Assembly (NCBI GenBank): GCA_949293315.1
Contig: CASFCH010000037.1
Coordinates: 1-38,738 of the forward strand
Direction of reading: 5' to 3'
DNA length: 38,738 bases
From: an uncultured Oscillospiraceae bacterium
Lineage (GTDB): Bacteria; Bacillota; Clostridia; Oscillospirales; Acutalibacteraceae
Positions 9,388-16,966 of this stretch are shown here, piece after piece. The position numbers and the translations under genes are program-made. The notes below the pieces were generated by a model, which saw nothing but the letters and a program-made list of their open reading frames with translations, was not told the origin of the DNA and ran no database searches. How positions within the stretch are numbered: the first letter of the stretch is position 1; each line of letters opens with the position of its first letter.

Positions 9388-9837
9388 ATGCGTATTTCTA
9401 CCAAGGGGCGGTACGCCCTGCGCCTGATGCTCGATATCGCCCGCCATGGCGAGGGCGGGTTCGTCCCGCTGCGCGATATCGCCGGGCGACAGGACATCTC
9501 CATGAAATATCTGGAGCAGATCGTCTCCCAGCTGTGTAAGGCGGGATATCTCAAAAGCGTCCGCGGCCCCCAGGGCGGATATAAGCTGGCCCGGCCGGCG
9601 CGGGAATATACGGCGGGCGAGATCCTGCGCGCCGCCGAGGGGAGCCTGTGCCCCGTCTCCTGCATCGAGGAGGATGCGGAGAAGTGCCCCCGCTATGACA
9701 CCTGCGAGACGGCGGGCTTCTGGGCCGGACTGCGCGCGGTGATCGACCGGTACGTGGACGGCGTCACGCTGGAGGATTTGGAAAGCGGGGACTTTGCACC
9801 GCCCGGTTGCGGCGGATCGGAGGAGTCCGATGGGTGA
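9388..9837 (+). CDS. Rrf2 family transcriptional regulator (IscR/CymR-like)
   Basis: The 149-residue protein has the Rrf2 winged helix: MRISTKGRYALRLMLDIA at the start, then the recognition region ISMKYLEQIVSQL and the wing VRGPQGGYKLAR. A cysteine cluster, SLCPVSCIEEDAEKCPRYDTC, lies near residues 86-106 and could hold an iron-sulfur cluster as in IscR, although the spacing differs from Escherichia coli IscR. Members control iron-sulfur assembly or cysteine metabolism. The next gene, mnmA, overlaps its end by 8 nt, so the two are translationally coupled. The cysteine desulfurase often found between such genes is missing here. Confidence 0.9.
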   Translation: MRISTKGRYALRLMLDIARHGEGGFVPLRDIAGRQDISMKYLEQIVSQLCKAGYLKSVRGPQGGYKLARPAREYTAGEILRAAEGSLCPVSCIEEDAEKCPRYDTCETAGFWAGLRAVIDRYVDGVTLEDLESGDFAPPGCGGSEESDG

Positions 9838-10939
9838 GCGCGTTGTGATCGGGATGAGCGGCGGCGTGGACAGCGCCGTGTCCGCCCTGCTGTTGAAGCG
9901 GTCGGGCTATGCGGTGCACGGGGCGTTCATGGTCACCCGGGGGATGGATGAACGGGAACAGGCCGCCGCACAGGATGCACGGGCGGTCTGTACGGCGATG
10001 GAAATTCCCTTTGATACCGTGGATTTTACCACGGCTTTCCGCCGGGAGGTCGTGGATTATTTTACGCGGTCCTATCTGGCCGGGGAGACGCCCAACCCCT
10101 GCGTGGTGTGCAACCGCCGGATCAAATGGGCCGCTCTGCTCGGCTTTGCGGACCGGATCGGTGCGCCATATGTCGCCACCGGACACTATGCGCGCGTAGA
10201 GCGCCTGGAGAACGGGCGGCTGACGGTGGCCATGGCCAACGGCGGCCGCAAGGATCAGACGTATGCGCTCTGCGGCCTTTCACAGGAGCAGCTGGCCCGC
10301 ACGCTGATGCCGGCGGGTCAATATTCAAAGGAACAGATCCGGCAGATCGCTGAACAGGCGCGGCTGCCCGTGGCGGCCAAGCCGGACAGCCAGGATATCT
10401 GCTTTATCCCCGACGGGGACTATGTCGGATTCCTGCGGCGCAGCGGCGCCGGGGATGGGAAAATGGGCCGTTTTACCGATACCTCCGGCGCGGACCTCGG
10501 GGCGCATCTGGGTCTGTGCCACTATACGGTCGGCCAGCGCAAGGGGCTTGGCCGGTCCTTCGGCCGGCCGCTCTATGTCTGCGCACTCGACCCGGAGAGC
10601 GGAAATGTCCTGCTCGGGGAGAATGAAGAGCTGTTCCGTACGCGGGTCGTGCTGCGGGACTTTAACGCCATGGGGCTCCCGCCGGAGCTCCCGGCGGAGG
10701 AACCGATCGCCTGTACGGGCAAGATCCGCTATAACCAGCAGGCCGCGCCGTGCCGGATCTTCCGGGCGGAGGGCCGGGTGACAGCCGAATTTGACTGCCC
10801 CCAGCGCGCCGTGACGCCGGGGCAGGCGGCCGTCTTTTACGATGATGGAGGGCGCGTGCTCGGCGGTGGGACGATCGCCCGGGAATCATTCTTTGAGCAC
10901 AATGAATCGGACCGTTTACGGAGCGGATTTCATGCTTGA
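9830..10939 (+). CDS. mnmA: tRNA-specific 2-thiouridylase MnmA
   Basis: MnmA adenylates and thiolates U34 of tRNA-Lys, -Glu and -Gln in the cytoplasm, taking sulfur from a persulfide carrier. The 369 residues are full length. The PP-loop SGGVDS is at residues 10-15. The two catalytic cysteines are C94 in NPCVVCN and C191 in KPDSQDICFIP. The C-terminal region carries YTVGQRKGLG and a beta-barrel. The ATG at 9830 overlaps the rrf2 stop and has a GGAGG ribosome-binding site. The sulfur donor enzyme (a cysteine desulfurase) must be encoded elsewhere. The following phosphoesterase gene starts 61 nt later without an obvious promoter. Confidence 0.96.
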   Translation: MGERVVIGMSGGVDSAVSALLLKRSGYAVHGAFMVTRGMDEREQAAAQDARAVCTAMEIPFDTVDFTTAFRREVVDYFTRSYLAGETPNPCVVCNRRIKWAALLGFADRIGAPYVATGHYARVERLENGRLTVAMANGGRKDQTYALCGLSQEQLARTLMPAGQYSKEQIRQIAEQARLPVAAKPDSQDICFIPDGDYVGFLRRSGAGDGKMGRFTDTSGADLGAHLGLCHYTVGQRKGLGRSFGRPLYVCALDPESGNVLLGENEELFRTRVVLRDFNAMGLPPELPAEEPIACTGKIRYNQQAAPCRIFRAEGRVTAEFDCPQRAVTPGQAAVFYDDGGRVLGGGTIARESFFEHNESDRLRSGFHA

Positions 10940-11000
10940 AACCGCCCGTTGAGGATGATCCCGCTGCGGCGGGAGAGAGAAGAGTGAAAGGGGAAAAAAC

Positions 11001-13121
11001 ATGTCAAAAAAGGCAAAAATTATCGTGGGCGTCGTGGTGGGCGTGGTCGCCGCCGCGCTGGTGGCGACGGGCATTACGCTCGGCGTCCTCTTCTCAAGCA
11101 AGGGGCCCTTTACCGGCACGGTGATCGACACGAGCACCAACGCGCCCATGGCGGGCGTGAGCGTATCCGACGGCCGCAACGTGGTCAAGACGGACGCGGA
11201 CGGGAAGTTTACCCTCGACGGCTATTATAAGAGCCGGTTTGTCACCGTGACGACCCCGTCCGGCTATGTGGCGGACAGCTACTATCAGCACGTGGAAAAG
11301 GATAAGGAGACCTACGATTTCAAGCTCACCCCGAATGAAGGCATGGGGCAGGAGACGCACTCCTTTATTCAGGTGGCGGATTCGGAGGTCAATGAGGACG
11401 GCGTCGGCCCGTGGATCGACAGCATCCATCAGATGGTGGAGGAGCAGCAGCCGGCCTTTATCATCCACACCGGCGACATCTGCTATGAGGCCGGCCTCAA
11501 GCGCCACATTCAGGATATGAACTCCGAAAATATGGGCGTGCCCGTCTATTATACGATCGGCAACCACGACTATGTGGACGGCAAGTACGGCGAGGAGCTG
11601 TTTGAGAGCGTCTACGGCCCCGTGTGGTATTCGTTTGAGGTGGGCAACATCCACTACGTCGTCACGCCGTTCCAGAACGGTGCGGATTATAAGTCCGGCT
11701 ACAACGAGAACGACCGCTGGCGCTGGCTGGCAAACGATCTGGCCAATACGGACCCGGATATGAAGGTGGTCATGTTCAACCACACCGTCTCCCCGGAGGA
11801 GGACTACGTCTTCCAGTTCGACAAGCAGACGCTCGACCTCAAGGCGCATAATCTGGTCGCGTGGATCTATGGGCACTACCACTATAACTACATCGACGAA
11901 CGGGACGGCGTTGTCAACATCTGCACCTCCCAGCCGGGCGGCGGCGGGATCGACTCCTCCGTCAGCGGCAGCCGGCTGATCACCCTGGACGGGGAGGGGA
12001 ATCTGACGACGCAGATGTTCTACTACGACTTCACGGGCGAACCCGCCGCACCGGAAAATAGTGTGTGGAGCACGCAGCTGGACGGACGCGTGCTGTTTAC
12101 GGACACTGTGGCCTCTCCGGACGGCAGCAGGATCTATACCGCCACGGTGGGCGACGACGTGCCGGGCAAGTGCGGCATCTACTGCCTGGATGCAAACACG
12201 GGCGAGATCGTCTGGAGCGCCGCAACGGGGAATTCCGTCAAAAACAACCTGATTTATCAGGACGATAAAATTTACACGCAGGATACGGAGGGCCGCGTCT
12301 ACTGCCTGAACGCATTGGACGGCAGCGAGGTGTGGACGGCCCAGGTGGATCTGCAGCGCTCGCTGGGCACGAGCTCCGGATTGTGCATGGACGAGACGGC
12401 CGTCTACGCGGGTTCCGCCTCCGATGTGAGCGCCTACAATGCCCAGACGGGCGAAAAGCTGTGGGAATACCACCGCAACCGCGGGGAAAATTCCCCGGCG
12501 GAGTTCGTCCTTGCGGGCGATAAACTGATCCTCAGCTCCCATTGGGACGCCATCTTTGCCCTCAATAAGAGTACCGGTGAGCTGCTTTGGGAGAATATGG
12601 ACGACGACATCCGCTTCCGCAGTTCGACGCCGGTCGCGATCGATGACAGCCGCCTGCTGGTGGCCGATGACGACGCCGTCGCCATCGTCAATCTGGAAAA
12701 CGGCGAGATCACCAAGACAAACTTTGAAGACTACAACTTCGGCTCCAGCGGACAGCCGGTCCTCGATGGGAATATTGCCTATCTGCCCACGGCGACCAAG
12801 GGGATCGTTGCCTTCAATCTGGATACGAAGCAGATCGTCTGGGAGATGCAGCCGGGTACGGCGCTCGCCTTTACCGCCTGCTACACCAATGCGAAAAACG
12901 CCCTCACCGTAGAGGGGACGCCCGTGCTCTCCGGCGAGGAGCTGATTTTCGCCGCGTCGGACGGGTACCTCTATCGGATCTCCAAAGCGGACGGCTCTGT
13001 CCTCTCTAAGACGGCCGTCGGATCCCCCGTCTTTGGCAAAGTCGTGCTCTGTGAGGACGGGTCTGTGATCCTCGGCGACTTCTCCGGCAGAGTCACACGC
13101 CTGACGGCAGGGCAGGAATAA
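11001..13121 (+). CDS. Membrane-anchored calcineurin-like phosphoesterase fused to a PQQ-type beta-propeller
   Basis: The 706-residue product starts with a lysine-rich tip and one hydrophobic anchor (residues 6-31), so the rest is probably outside the cell. A carboxypeptidase-regulatory-like beta domain covers about 35-108. The metallophosphoesterase domain (about 118-345) shows the metal ligands in order: D127 in VADSEV, D159 in HTGDI, N188-H189-D190, H261 in MFNH, and GHYH at 291-294. The first motif has Glu where D-x-H is usual. From about 350 to the end lie repeated PQQ-like blades, with GKCGIYCLDANTGEIVW as an example. The substrate is unknown. ATG 11001 has a GAAAGGGG ribosome-binding site, and a terminator follows. 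Confidence 0.88.
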   Translation: MSKKAKIIVGVVVGVVAAALVATGITLGVLFSSKGPFTGTVIDTSTNAPMAGVSVSDGRNVVKTDADGKFTLDGYYKSRFVTVTTPSGYVADSYYQHVEKDKETYDFKLTPNEGMGQETHSFIQVADSEVNEDGVGPWIDSIHQMVEEQQPAFIIHTGDICYEAGLKRHIQDMNSENMGVPVYYTIGNHDYVDGKYGEELFESVYGPVWYSFEVGNIHYVVTPFQNGADYKSGYNENDRWRWLANDLANTDPDMKVVMFNHTVSPEEDYVFQFDKQTLDLKAHNLVAWIYGHYHYNYIDERDGVVNICTSQPGGGGIDSSVSGSRLITLDGEGNLTTQMFYYDFTGEPAAPENSVWSTQLDGRVLFTDTVASPDGSRIYTATVGDDVPGKCGIYCLDANTGEIVWSAATGNSVKNNLIYQDDKIYTQDTEGRVYCLNALDGSEVWTAQVDLQRSLGTSSGLCMDETAVYAGSASDVSAYNAQTGEKLWEYHRNRGENSPAEFVLAGDKLILSSHWDAIFALNKSTGELLWENMDDDIRFRSSTPVAIDDSRLLVADDDAVAIVNLENGEITKTNFEDYNFGSSGQPVLDGNIAYLPTATKGIVAFNLDTKQIVWEMQPGTALAFTACYTNAKNALTVEGTPVLSGEELIFAASDGYLYRISKADGSVLSKTAVGSPVFGKVVLCEDGSVILGDFSGRVTRLTAGQE

Positions 13122-13138
13122 AAACACAGCACATCGGC

Positions 13139-13171
13139 CCCCATTCACCGCAGAATGGGGACCATCTTTTT
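13139..13171 (+). terminator. Intrinsic terminator after the phosphoesterase gene
   Basis: An 8-bp stem (CCCCATTC / GAATGGGG) with a 6-nt loop is followed by a T-run at 13167-13171. From here to 13353 I see no gene; the open frames there lack ribosome-binding sites and are biased GC noise. Confidence 0.78.
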
Positions 13172-13353
13172 GAATGGGAGGGGCGCGCGCGCTGCCCGCT
13201 GCCGAGCGCGCGGCCGAGGGGGCGTTTTCTTCATCGTCCCCTGCCGCAGGCGCCGGCTTTGGGGGCACAGCATGTCACAGGATCGTTGAAAGTGTGCCCT
13301 CGCCCGCAGGCCCGGTCAAAGCCTGTGGCTTTTGTACGCCAAAACACACATAC

Positions 13354-13382
13354 AAAAAAACAGCCACCCGATTGGATGGCTG
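13354..13382 (-). terminator. Terminator of the 5S rRNA gene
   Basis: On the minus strand CAGCCA and TGGCTG close a hairpin that is followed by seven T residues. It begins 10 nt past the 5S 3' end. Confidence 0.8.
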
Positions 13383-13391
13383 TGTGCAGGT

Positions 13392-13507
<116 letters not shown>

Positions 13508-13543
13508 TGTGAGAACGTGTCGCGCTCTCCCAAGTGCCTGATT

Positions 13544-13572
13544 AGTATATCATATCCTGACGCGGCTGTCAA
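13544..13572 (-). promoter_or_regulatory. Promoter of the lone 5S rRNA gene
   Basis: On the minus strand TTGACA (13567-13572) and TATACT (13544-13549) are 17 bp apart with an extended TGA. The predicted transcript starts about 30 nt before the mature 5S end, so a short 5' leader must be trimmed. Confidence 0.82.
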
Positions 13573-13583
13573 CACTTTTTTAT

Positions 13584-13647
13584 AAAAAAATCCCGCACCC
13601 CTCTTCTCCGGGGGGGCGGCCCCGATCGGGGAGAAGGGGCGCGGGAT
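13584..13647 (-). terminator. Terminator of the metQ-metN-metI operon
   Basis: A long stem built from ATCCCGC / GCGGGAT and the inner CTTCTCC / GGAGAAG pairs, read on the minus strand, is followed by seven T residues. It begins 7 nt after the metI stop. Confidence 0.82.
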
Positions 13648-13654
13648 CTGCACG

Positions 13655-14365
13655 TTACAGTTTCCGCTTCAGTCGTTTGTCGATCCGGGTTGCCAGATGC
13701 GTGCCAACGCTCTGGAACACCTGAACAAAAATTACCAGGAACACCACAGCCACCACCATGATCAGATATTTATACCGATAGTAGCCGTAGTTGATGGCGA
13801 TTTTTCCCAAGCCGCCGCCGCCAATGATACCGCTCATGGCCGAATAGCTCAGGATGGTGGTGATCGCAATCGTGAAGTTGGAGATCAGGGAGGGGACGCT
13901 CTCAGGGAGCATTACCTTGACCACAATCTGGAACGGCGTGGCGCCCATGCTCTGGGCGGCCTCAATGATATTGGGGTCCACCTCCCGCAGACTGCCCTCC
14001 ACCAGACGCGCCACAAACGGGAAGGATGCGATGACAAGCGGGACGATGGAGGCCACCGTCCCCACGGAGGTGCCCACGATCGCCCGCGCGAGCGGGAAAG
14101 CCATAATCATCAGAATCAGGAAGGGGACGGAGCGCAGCAGGTTGATGACGATGCCCAGCACATGGATCACGCCGCGCGGCAGCGGCAGGATGCCGTCCTT
14201 TCCGCCCGTGGCCAGCAGGACGCCCAGCGGAAGCCCGATCACGATGGCCAGCGCAGTGGAGAGCACGGTGACGTAGAGCGTCTCCCAGATCGCCAGCGGG
14301 AATTCGTCCTTCAGGACCTGAAGCATCTCGGTCCATGCCTCGACCGAAAAAATTCGTTCATTCAT
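13655..14365 (-). CDS. metI: Methionine ABC transporter permease
   Basis: MetI is the membrane subunit of the MetNIQ importer. The 236-residue protein has five to six hydrophobic helices. The coupling-helix (EAA) region lies at EAAQSMGATPFQIVVKVMLP, with key residues E, A, A, G and the downstream P. The LRSVPFLILMI block is also typical. The ATG at 14365 overlaps the end of metN by 8 nt and follows AGGAGG, so it is translationally coupled; a start ten codons earlier would lie deeper in metN and has no better site. It is the last gene of the operon, and a U-tailed terminator follows. Confidence 0.94.
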   Translation of the reverse strand: MNERIFSVEAWTEMLQVLKDEFPLAIWETLYVTVLSTALAIVIGLPLGVLLATGGKDGILPLPRGVIHVLGIVINLLRSVPFLILMIMAFPLARAIVGTSVGTVASIVPLVIASFPFVARLVEGSLREVDPNIIEAAQSMGATPFQIVVKVMLPESVPSLISNFTIAITTILSYSAMSGIIGGGGLGKIAINYGYYRYKYLIMVVAVVFLVIFVQVFQSVGTHLATRIDKRLKRKL

Positions 14366-15368
14366 CGCCCTGCACCTCCTCTGCAAAGATATCATCCGTG
14401 CTCTGCAAATATTGAATCACACGGTCCATCTGTTCCCGGTCCCCCGGGATGCTCAGGAGCATGTTGCCGTACGCCCTGCCCCCGATGCTGCGTGTGGACG
14501 CGCCCAGAATGTTGGCCGCCACATTCAGCTCCATCGCCAGCCTTGCGATCAGCGGCGTCCCGGCGGCCTGCGCGCCGTTAAACACCACGCGGATCCGGTG
14601 CTCCCCCGGCGTCTCGATCGACGCCTCGCACGGGATATTCGGGAAGACGAGCCGACGGGCCGCTTCCGACTGCGGGGCGGTAAACACGCTGCTCACTGCC
14701 CCCTCCTCCACGACGGAGCCGTGATCCAGGATCGCGACGCGGCTGCAGATCTCCTCCACCACGCTCATCTGGTGGGTGATCACGACCACCGTAATGCCTG
14801 TCCGGTGATTGATGTCGCGGATCAGCTCCAAAATAGTGTGCGTCGTCTGCGGATCCAGGGCGCTGGTGGCCTCATCGCACAGCAGGATTTTGGGATCGGT
14901 TGCCAGCGCGCGGGCGATGGCAACGCGCTGCTGCTGCCCGCCGGAGAGCTGCGCCGGATAGGCGTTTGCCTTATCCGGCAGGCCCACCGTCTCCAGCAGC
15001 TCCATGGCCCGTGCGCGGGCCTCCTTTTTCTTCATGCCGCCCAGCTCCAGCGGAAAGCAAACATTTTTCAGGCAGGTGCGCTGCATCAGCAGGTTAAAGC
15101 CCTGAAAAATCATCGCCACCTCCCGCCGCATGGCGCGCAGCTCGGCCTTGCTCATCTGTCCCAGATCCCGGCCGTCGATCTCCACGCTGCCCTGCGTAGG
15201 GCGCTCGAGCATATTGATGCAGCGGATCAGCGTACTCTTCCCGGCGCCGCTCATGCCGATGATCCCATAGACATCCCCGTCCGCGATCGTCAGCGAGACA
15301 TCCCGGAGCGCATCGACGTTCCCGTCGGACGTCTGGAAGGACTTGGACAGGTGCTTGATTTCAATCAT
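14358..15368 (-). CDS. metN: Methionine ABC transporter ATP-binding protein
   Basis: MetN hydrolyses ATP to drive methionine import. The 336-residue protein has Walker A GMSGAGKST (residues 38-46), signature LSGGQQQRVAIARAL (near 140), Walker B ILLCDEATSALD, and a switch histidine in VVITHQM. A C-terminal NIL domain (about 255-330) is present. In Escherichia coli MetN this domain binds methionine and inhibits transport, so import here may be feedback-inhibited as well. ATG 15368 has a GGAGGGGG ribosome-binding site. The gene lies 26 nt after metQ and overlaps metI. Confidence 0.96.
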   Translation of the reverse strand: MIEIKHLSKSFQTSDGNVDALRDVSLTIADGDVYGIIGMSGAGKSTLIRCINMLERPTQGSVEIDGRDLGQMSKAELRAMRREVAMIFQGFNLLMQRTCLKNVCFPLELGGMKKKEARARAMELLETVGLPDKANAYPAQLSGGQQQRVAIARALATDPKILLCDEATSALDPQTTHTILELIRDINHRTGITVVVITHQMSVVEEICSRVAILDHGSVVEEGAVSSVFTAPQSEAARRLVFPNIPCEASIETPGEHRIRVVFNGAQAAGTPLIARLAMELNVAANILGASTRSIGGRAYGNMLLSIPGDREQMDRVIQYLQSTDDIFAEEVQGDE

Positions 15369-15394
15369 GGTGTTCCCCCTCCGATCGGACCGGA

Positions 15395-16246
15395 TCAGGC
15401 GTTAGCGATCGCGTCCAGCGAAGTCTGGCGGCCGCCGTAGATGCCGATCGGCTCCACGTGGATTGCCCCGACGGAGACGAGGTGCGTGCCGTTCTGCGCG
15501 TTAAAATCGTCCAAATAGGGCTTGTGCTGGAAGTAATTGGCGTCCACCTCTCCGGACTCCACTACATTGTTCGGAATGATGTAGTCGTTAAACTCTTGGA
15601 TCTCCAGGGTAATGCTGCGCTGCGCGAGGATCTCCTTGGCCACTTCCAGGATCTCCGCATGCGGGGTGGGGGAGGCGGCGACGGTGATCGTCTGACCGGC
15701 GAGCGCATCGTAATTGACGGAGTCGTCAAAACCGTCTGTCGGATTCTCCACCACGCTCACGACGGAGCCCTGGTACTTTTCGTTGATAAAGTCCGCAACC
15801 TGCTGGCTCTCCAGCGCGGCCTTGAGCGCCCTGGTCTTATCCGTGTTCTCGTTGCCCTCCTTTACGGTCAGCACATTGCCGTAGGCGGAGGAGGAGCCCT
15901 CAATAGCCAGCGAATCCGTCAGCGGGTTCAGGCCGGCGTTGATCGCAAAGTTGGAATTGATGACGGCGTAGTCCATATCCTGCAGGATGTTGGGGATCTG
16001 TGCAGCCTCAACCTCCTTGAAGGTGATGTTGTGCGGATTCTCCACGATATCGCGCACGGTGGCGGTGATCCCCACCCCGTCTGCGAGCTTGATGTAGCCC
16101 TGCTCCTGCAGCAGCAAAAGCGCGCGCGCCTCATTGGTCGTGTCGTTCGGGACGGCGATCGTCAGAGTCTGTGAACAGGCGGACAGGGAAAAGACGGCCG
16201 CCGCGGCTATCGCAGCCGCAAGAATAGTGGAAACGAGCTTTTTCAT
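15395..16246 (-). CDS. metQ: Circularly permuted MetQ/NlpA-type methionine-binding lipoprotein
   Basis: The 283-residue protein has a signal peptide ending in the lipobox LSAC, so C24 is the likely lipidated residue. It then runs directly into TLTIAVPNDTTNEARALLLLQ (key blocks AVPNDTTNEA and RALLLLQ). That segment and the following DIVENPHNITFKEVEAAQ, AVINSNFA and NEKYQGSVVSVVENP belong to the C-terminal half of ordinary MetQ. After a linker (about 168-185) comes TITVAASPTPHAEIL, then FNDYIIPN, DANYFQHKPYLDDFN and YGGRQTSLDAI. These are the N-terminal half of ordinary MetQ. All segments are present once, so length is normal. ATG 16246 was chosen over 16255 because AAGGAG is 10 nt away. It presumably captures methionine for MetNI. 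Confidence 0.93.
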   Translation of the reverse strand: MKKLVSTILAAAIAAAAVFSLSACSQTLTIAVPNDTTNEARALLLLQEQGYIKLADGVGITATVRDIVENPHNITFKEVEAAQIPNILQDMDYAVINSNFAINAGLNPLTDSLAIEGSSSAYGNVLTVKEGNENTDKTRALKAALESQQVADFINEKYQGSVVSVVENPTDGFDDSVNYDALAGQTITVAASPTPHAEILEVAKEILAQRSITLEIQEFNDYIIPNNVVESGEVDANYFQHKPYLDDFNAQNGTHLVSVGAIHVEPIGIYGGRQTSLDAIANA

Positions 16247-16331
16247 AAAAATCATTCTCCTTTTATCGTGATCTTAAAAGCATGTATCGTGTTCTTTCCT
16301 CCGTTTGGAGGGAATCCCCTGGCTTGCGGCG

Positions 16332-16388
16332 TCACATTCGCCCGTTGCGGATATTGCTGCGGATCATCAGGGCGGTCAGGCTCTTCAT
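16332..16388 (-). CDS. Second small leader ORF (18 codons) upstream of metQ
   Basis: ATG 16388 follows an ideal AAAGGAGG ribosome-binding site 7 nt upstream. The ORF encodes MKSLTALMIRSNIRNGRM and stops with TGA directly after a Met codon. It lies between the attenuator terminator and metQ, whose start is 85 nt further on. The strong ribosome-binding site suggests real translation. It may act as a leader for metQ, or be a remnant of a longer gene. I do not recognise the peptide. Confidence 0.5.
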   Translation of the reverse strand: MKSLTALMIRSNIRNGRM

Positions 16389-16418
16389 GGCCGGCCCTCC
16401 TTTCCAAAATTTTTAAAG

Positions 16419-16450
16419 AAAAAACGGGAGGCTCCCGATGGAACCTCCCG
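16419..16450 (-). terminator. Attenuator terminator in the metQNI leader
   Basis: On the minus strand the arms CGGGAGGTTCC (16450-16440) and GGAGCCTCCCG (16435-16425) pair over 11 bp with one U-G pair and a 4-nt loop. TTTTTTCTTT follows. It lies 21 nt after the stop codon of the Met-rich leader ORF and before metQ, so it would end transcription before the structural genes. Two segments late in the leader ORF can pair with it: 16517-16510 with 16440-16433 (8 bp), and 16501-16494 with 16445-16438 (7 of 8). Confidence 0.85.
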
Positions 16451-16471
16451 CCAGATCTTCACACTGCCGTC

Positions 16472-16597
16472 TTACAGGGTGGCAGCCCGATCCGGATCCA
16501 TGGAAAGCACATCGGAAAAAGCGGCACGGCAAAGCATGCACATGGTGCCCATGCGCATTCCCATCATCTTCATGGCGGATGTGTAAAGCCTTTTCAC
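16472..16597 (-). CDS. Methionine-rich leader peptide (41 aa) of the metQNI attenuator
   Basis: GTG 16597 has the ribosome-binding site AAGGGGG 7 nt upstream and lies about 35 nt after the predicted transcription start. Codons 9-21 read MKMMGMRMGTMCM, with seven Met codons in thirteen, a density far above chance. The ORF ends at TAA 16472-16474, just before the intrinsic terminator. This matches the plan of amino-acid leader peptides. A ribosome stalling for lack of charged tRNA-Met would leave the end of the ORF free to pair with the terminator and let transcription continue. With methionine plentiful, the ribosome would reach the stop and the terminator would form. The mechanism is inferred; the ORF, ribosome-binding site, Met cluster and terminator are seen directly. 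Confidence 0.8.
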   Translation of the reverse strand: MKRLYTSAMKMMGMRMGTMCMLCRAAFSDVLSMDPDRAATL

Positions 16598-16638
16598 AGC
16601 GCTTCCCCCTTCCCGGAAACGAACTTTAAGTTAATGCG

Positions 16639-16667
16639 ATTATAGCACCGGGCGCCCGTCCTGTCAA
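16639..16667 (-). promoter_or_regulatory. Perfect-consensus promoter of the met leader and metQNI
   Basis: On the minus strand TTGACA (16662-16667) and TATAAT (16639-16644) are 17 bp apart with an extended TGC. The spacer contains the perfect palindrome CGGGCGCCCG (16649-16658), which may be an operator or simply GC-rich. Such a strong promoter fits control by premature termination. The stretch from here to 16867 holds no gene I can support. Confidence 0.88.
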
Positions 16668-16867
16668 TAGCAGGGAAAAATTTTTTCACGCCGGGGAGAG
16701 AAAAGGCGCCTTATGCCCGGCTTTGCCGAGTTTTGCAGTGCTCATGCGTCCGGTCCCCGTCCGCGATCCCGCCGGCGGCAAAAATCCTGCTTTTTGGCGA
16801 ATATCATTTTAAAAAGCATGAAAAACAATTATATTTCTTTTATAAAAGGATATTATAGCCGTTTTCG

Positions 16868-16896
16868 TTGTTTCCGATCCCGGACCGCGTTATAAT
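16868..16896 (+). promoter_or_regulatory. Promoter of the serine hydrolase gene
   Basis: TTGTTT (16868-16873) and TATAAT (16891-16896) are 17 bp apart. The start codon lies 70 nt downstream. Confidence 0.65.
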
Positions 16897-16966
16897 TATC
16901 CACAAAGAATTCAGCCTGATATGGAGATCATCATATAATATGCACAAAAAGGGGAGGAAATAGAAA

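Noticed and set aside
11094-13268. A 724-codon open frame antisense to the phosphoesterase-propeller gene
   Set aside because: The plus strand carries all metallophosphoesterase motifs; the complement has none.
15395-16246. Reading metQ as a tandem duplication or a fusion of two partial genes
   Set aside because: Each conserved MetQ block appears once and the total length is that of one protein, so permutation explains it better.
16256-16640. S-box (SAM) riboswitch or T-box upstream of metQNI
   Set aside because: I could not find the conserved core of either RNA. The leader is explained by a Met-rich ORF and a terminator. A covariance-model scan would be decisive.
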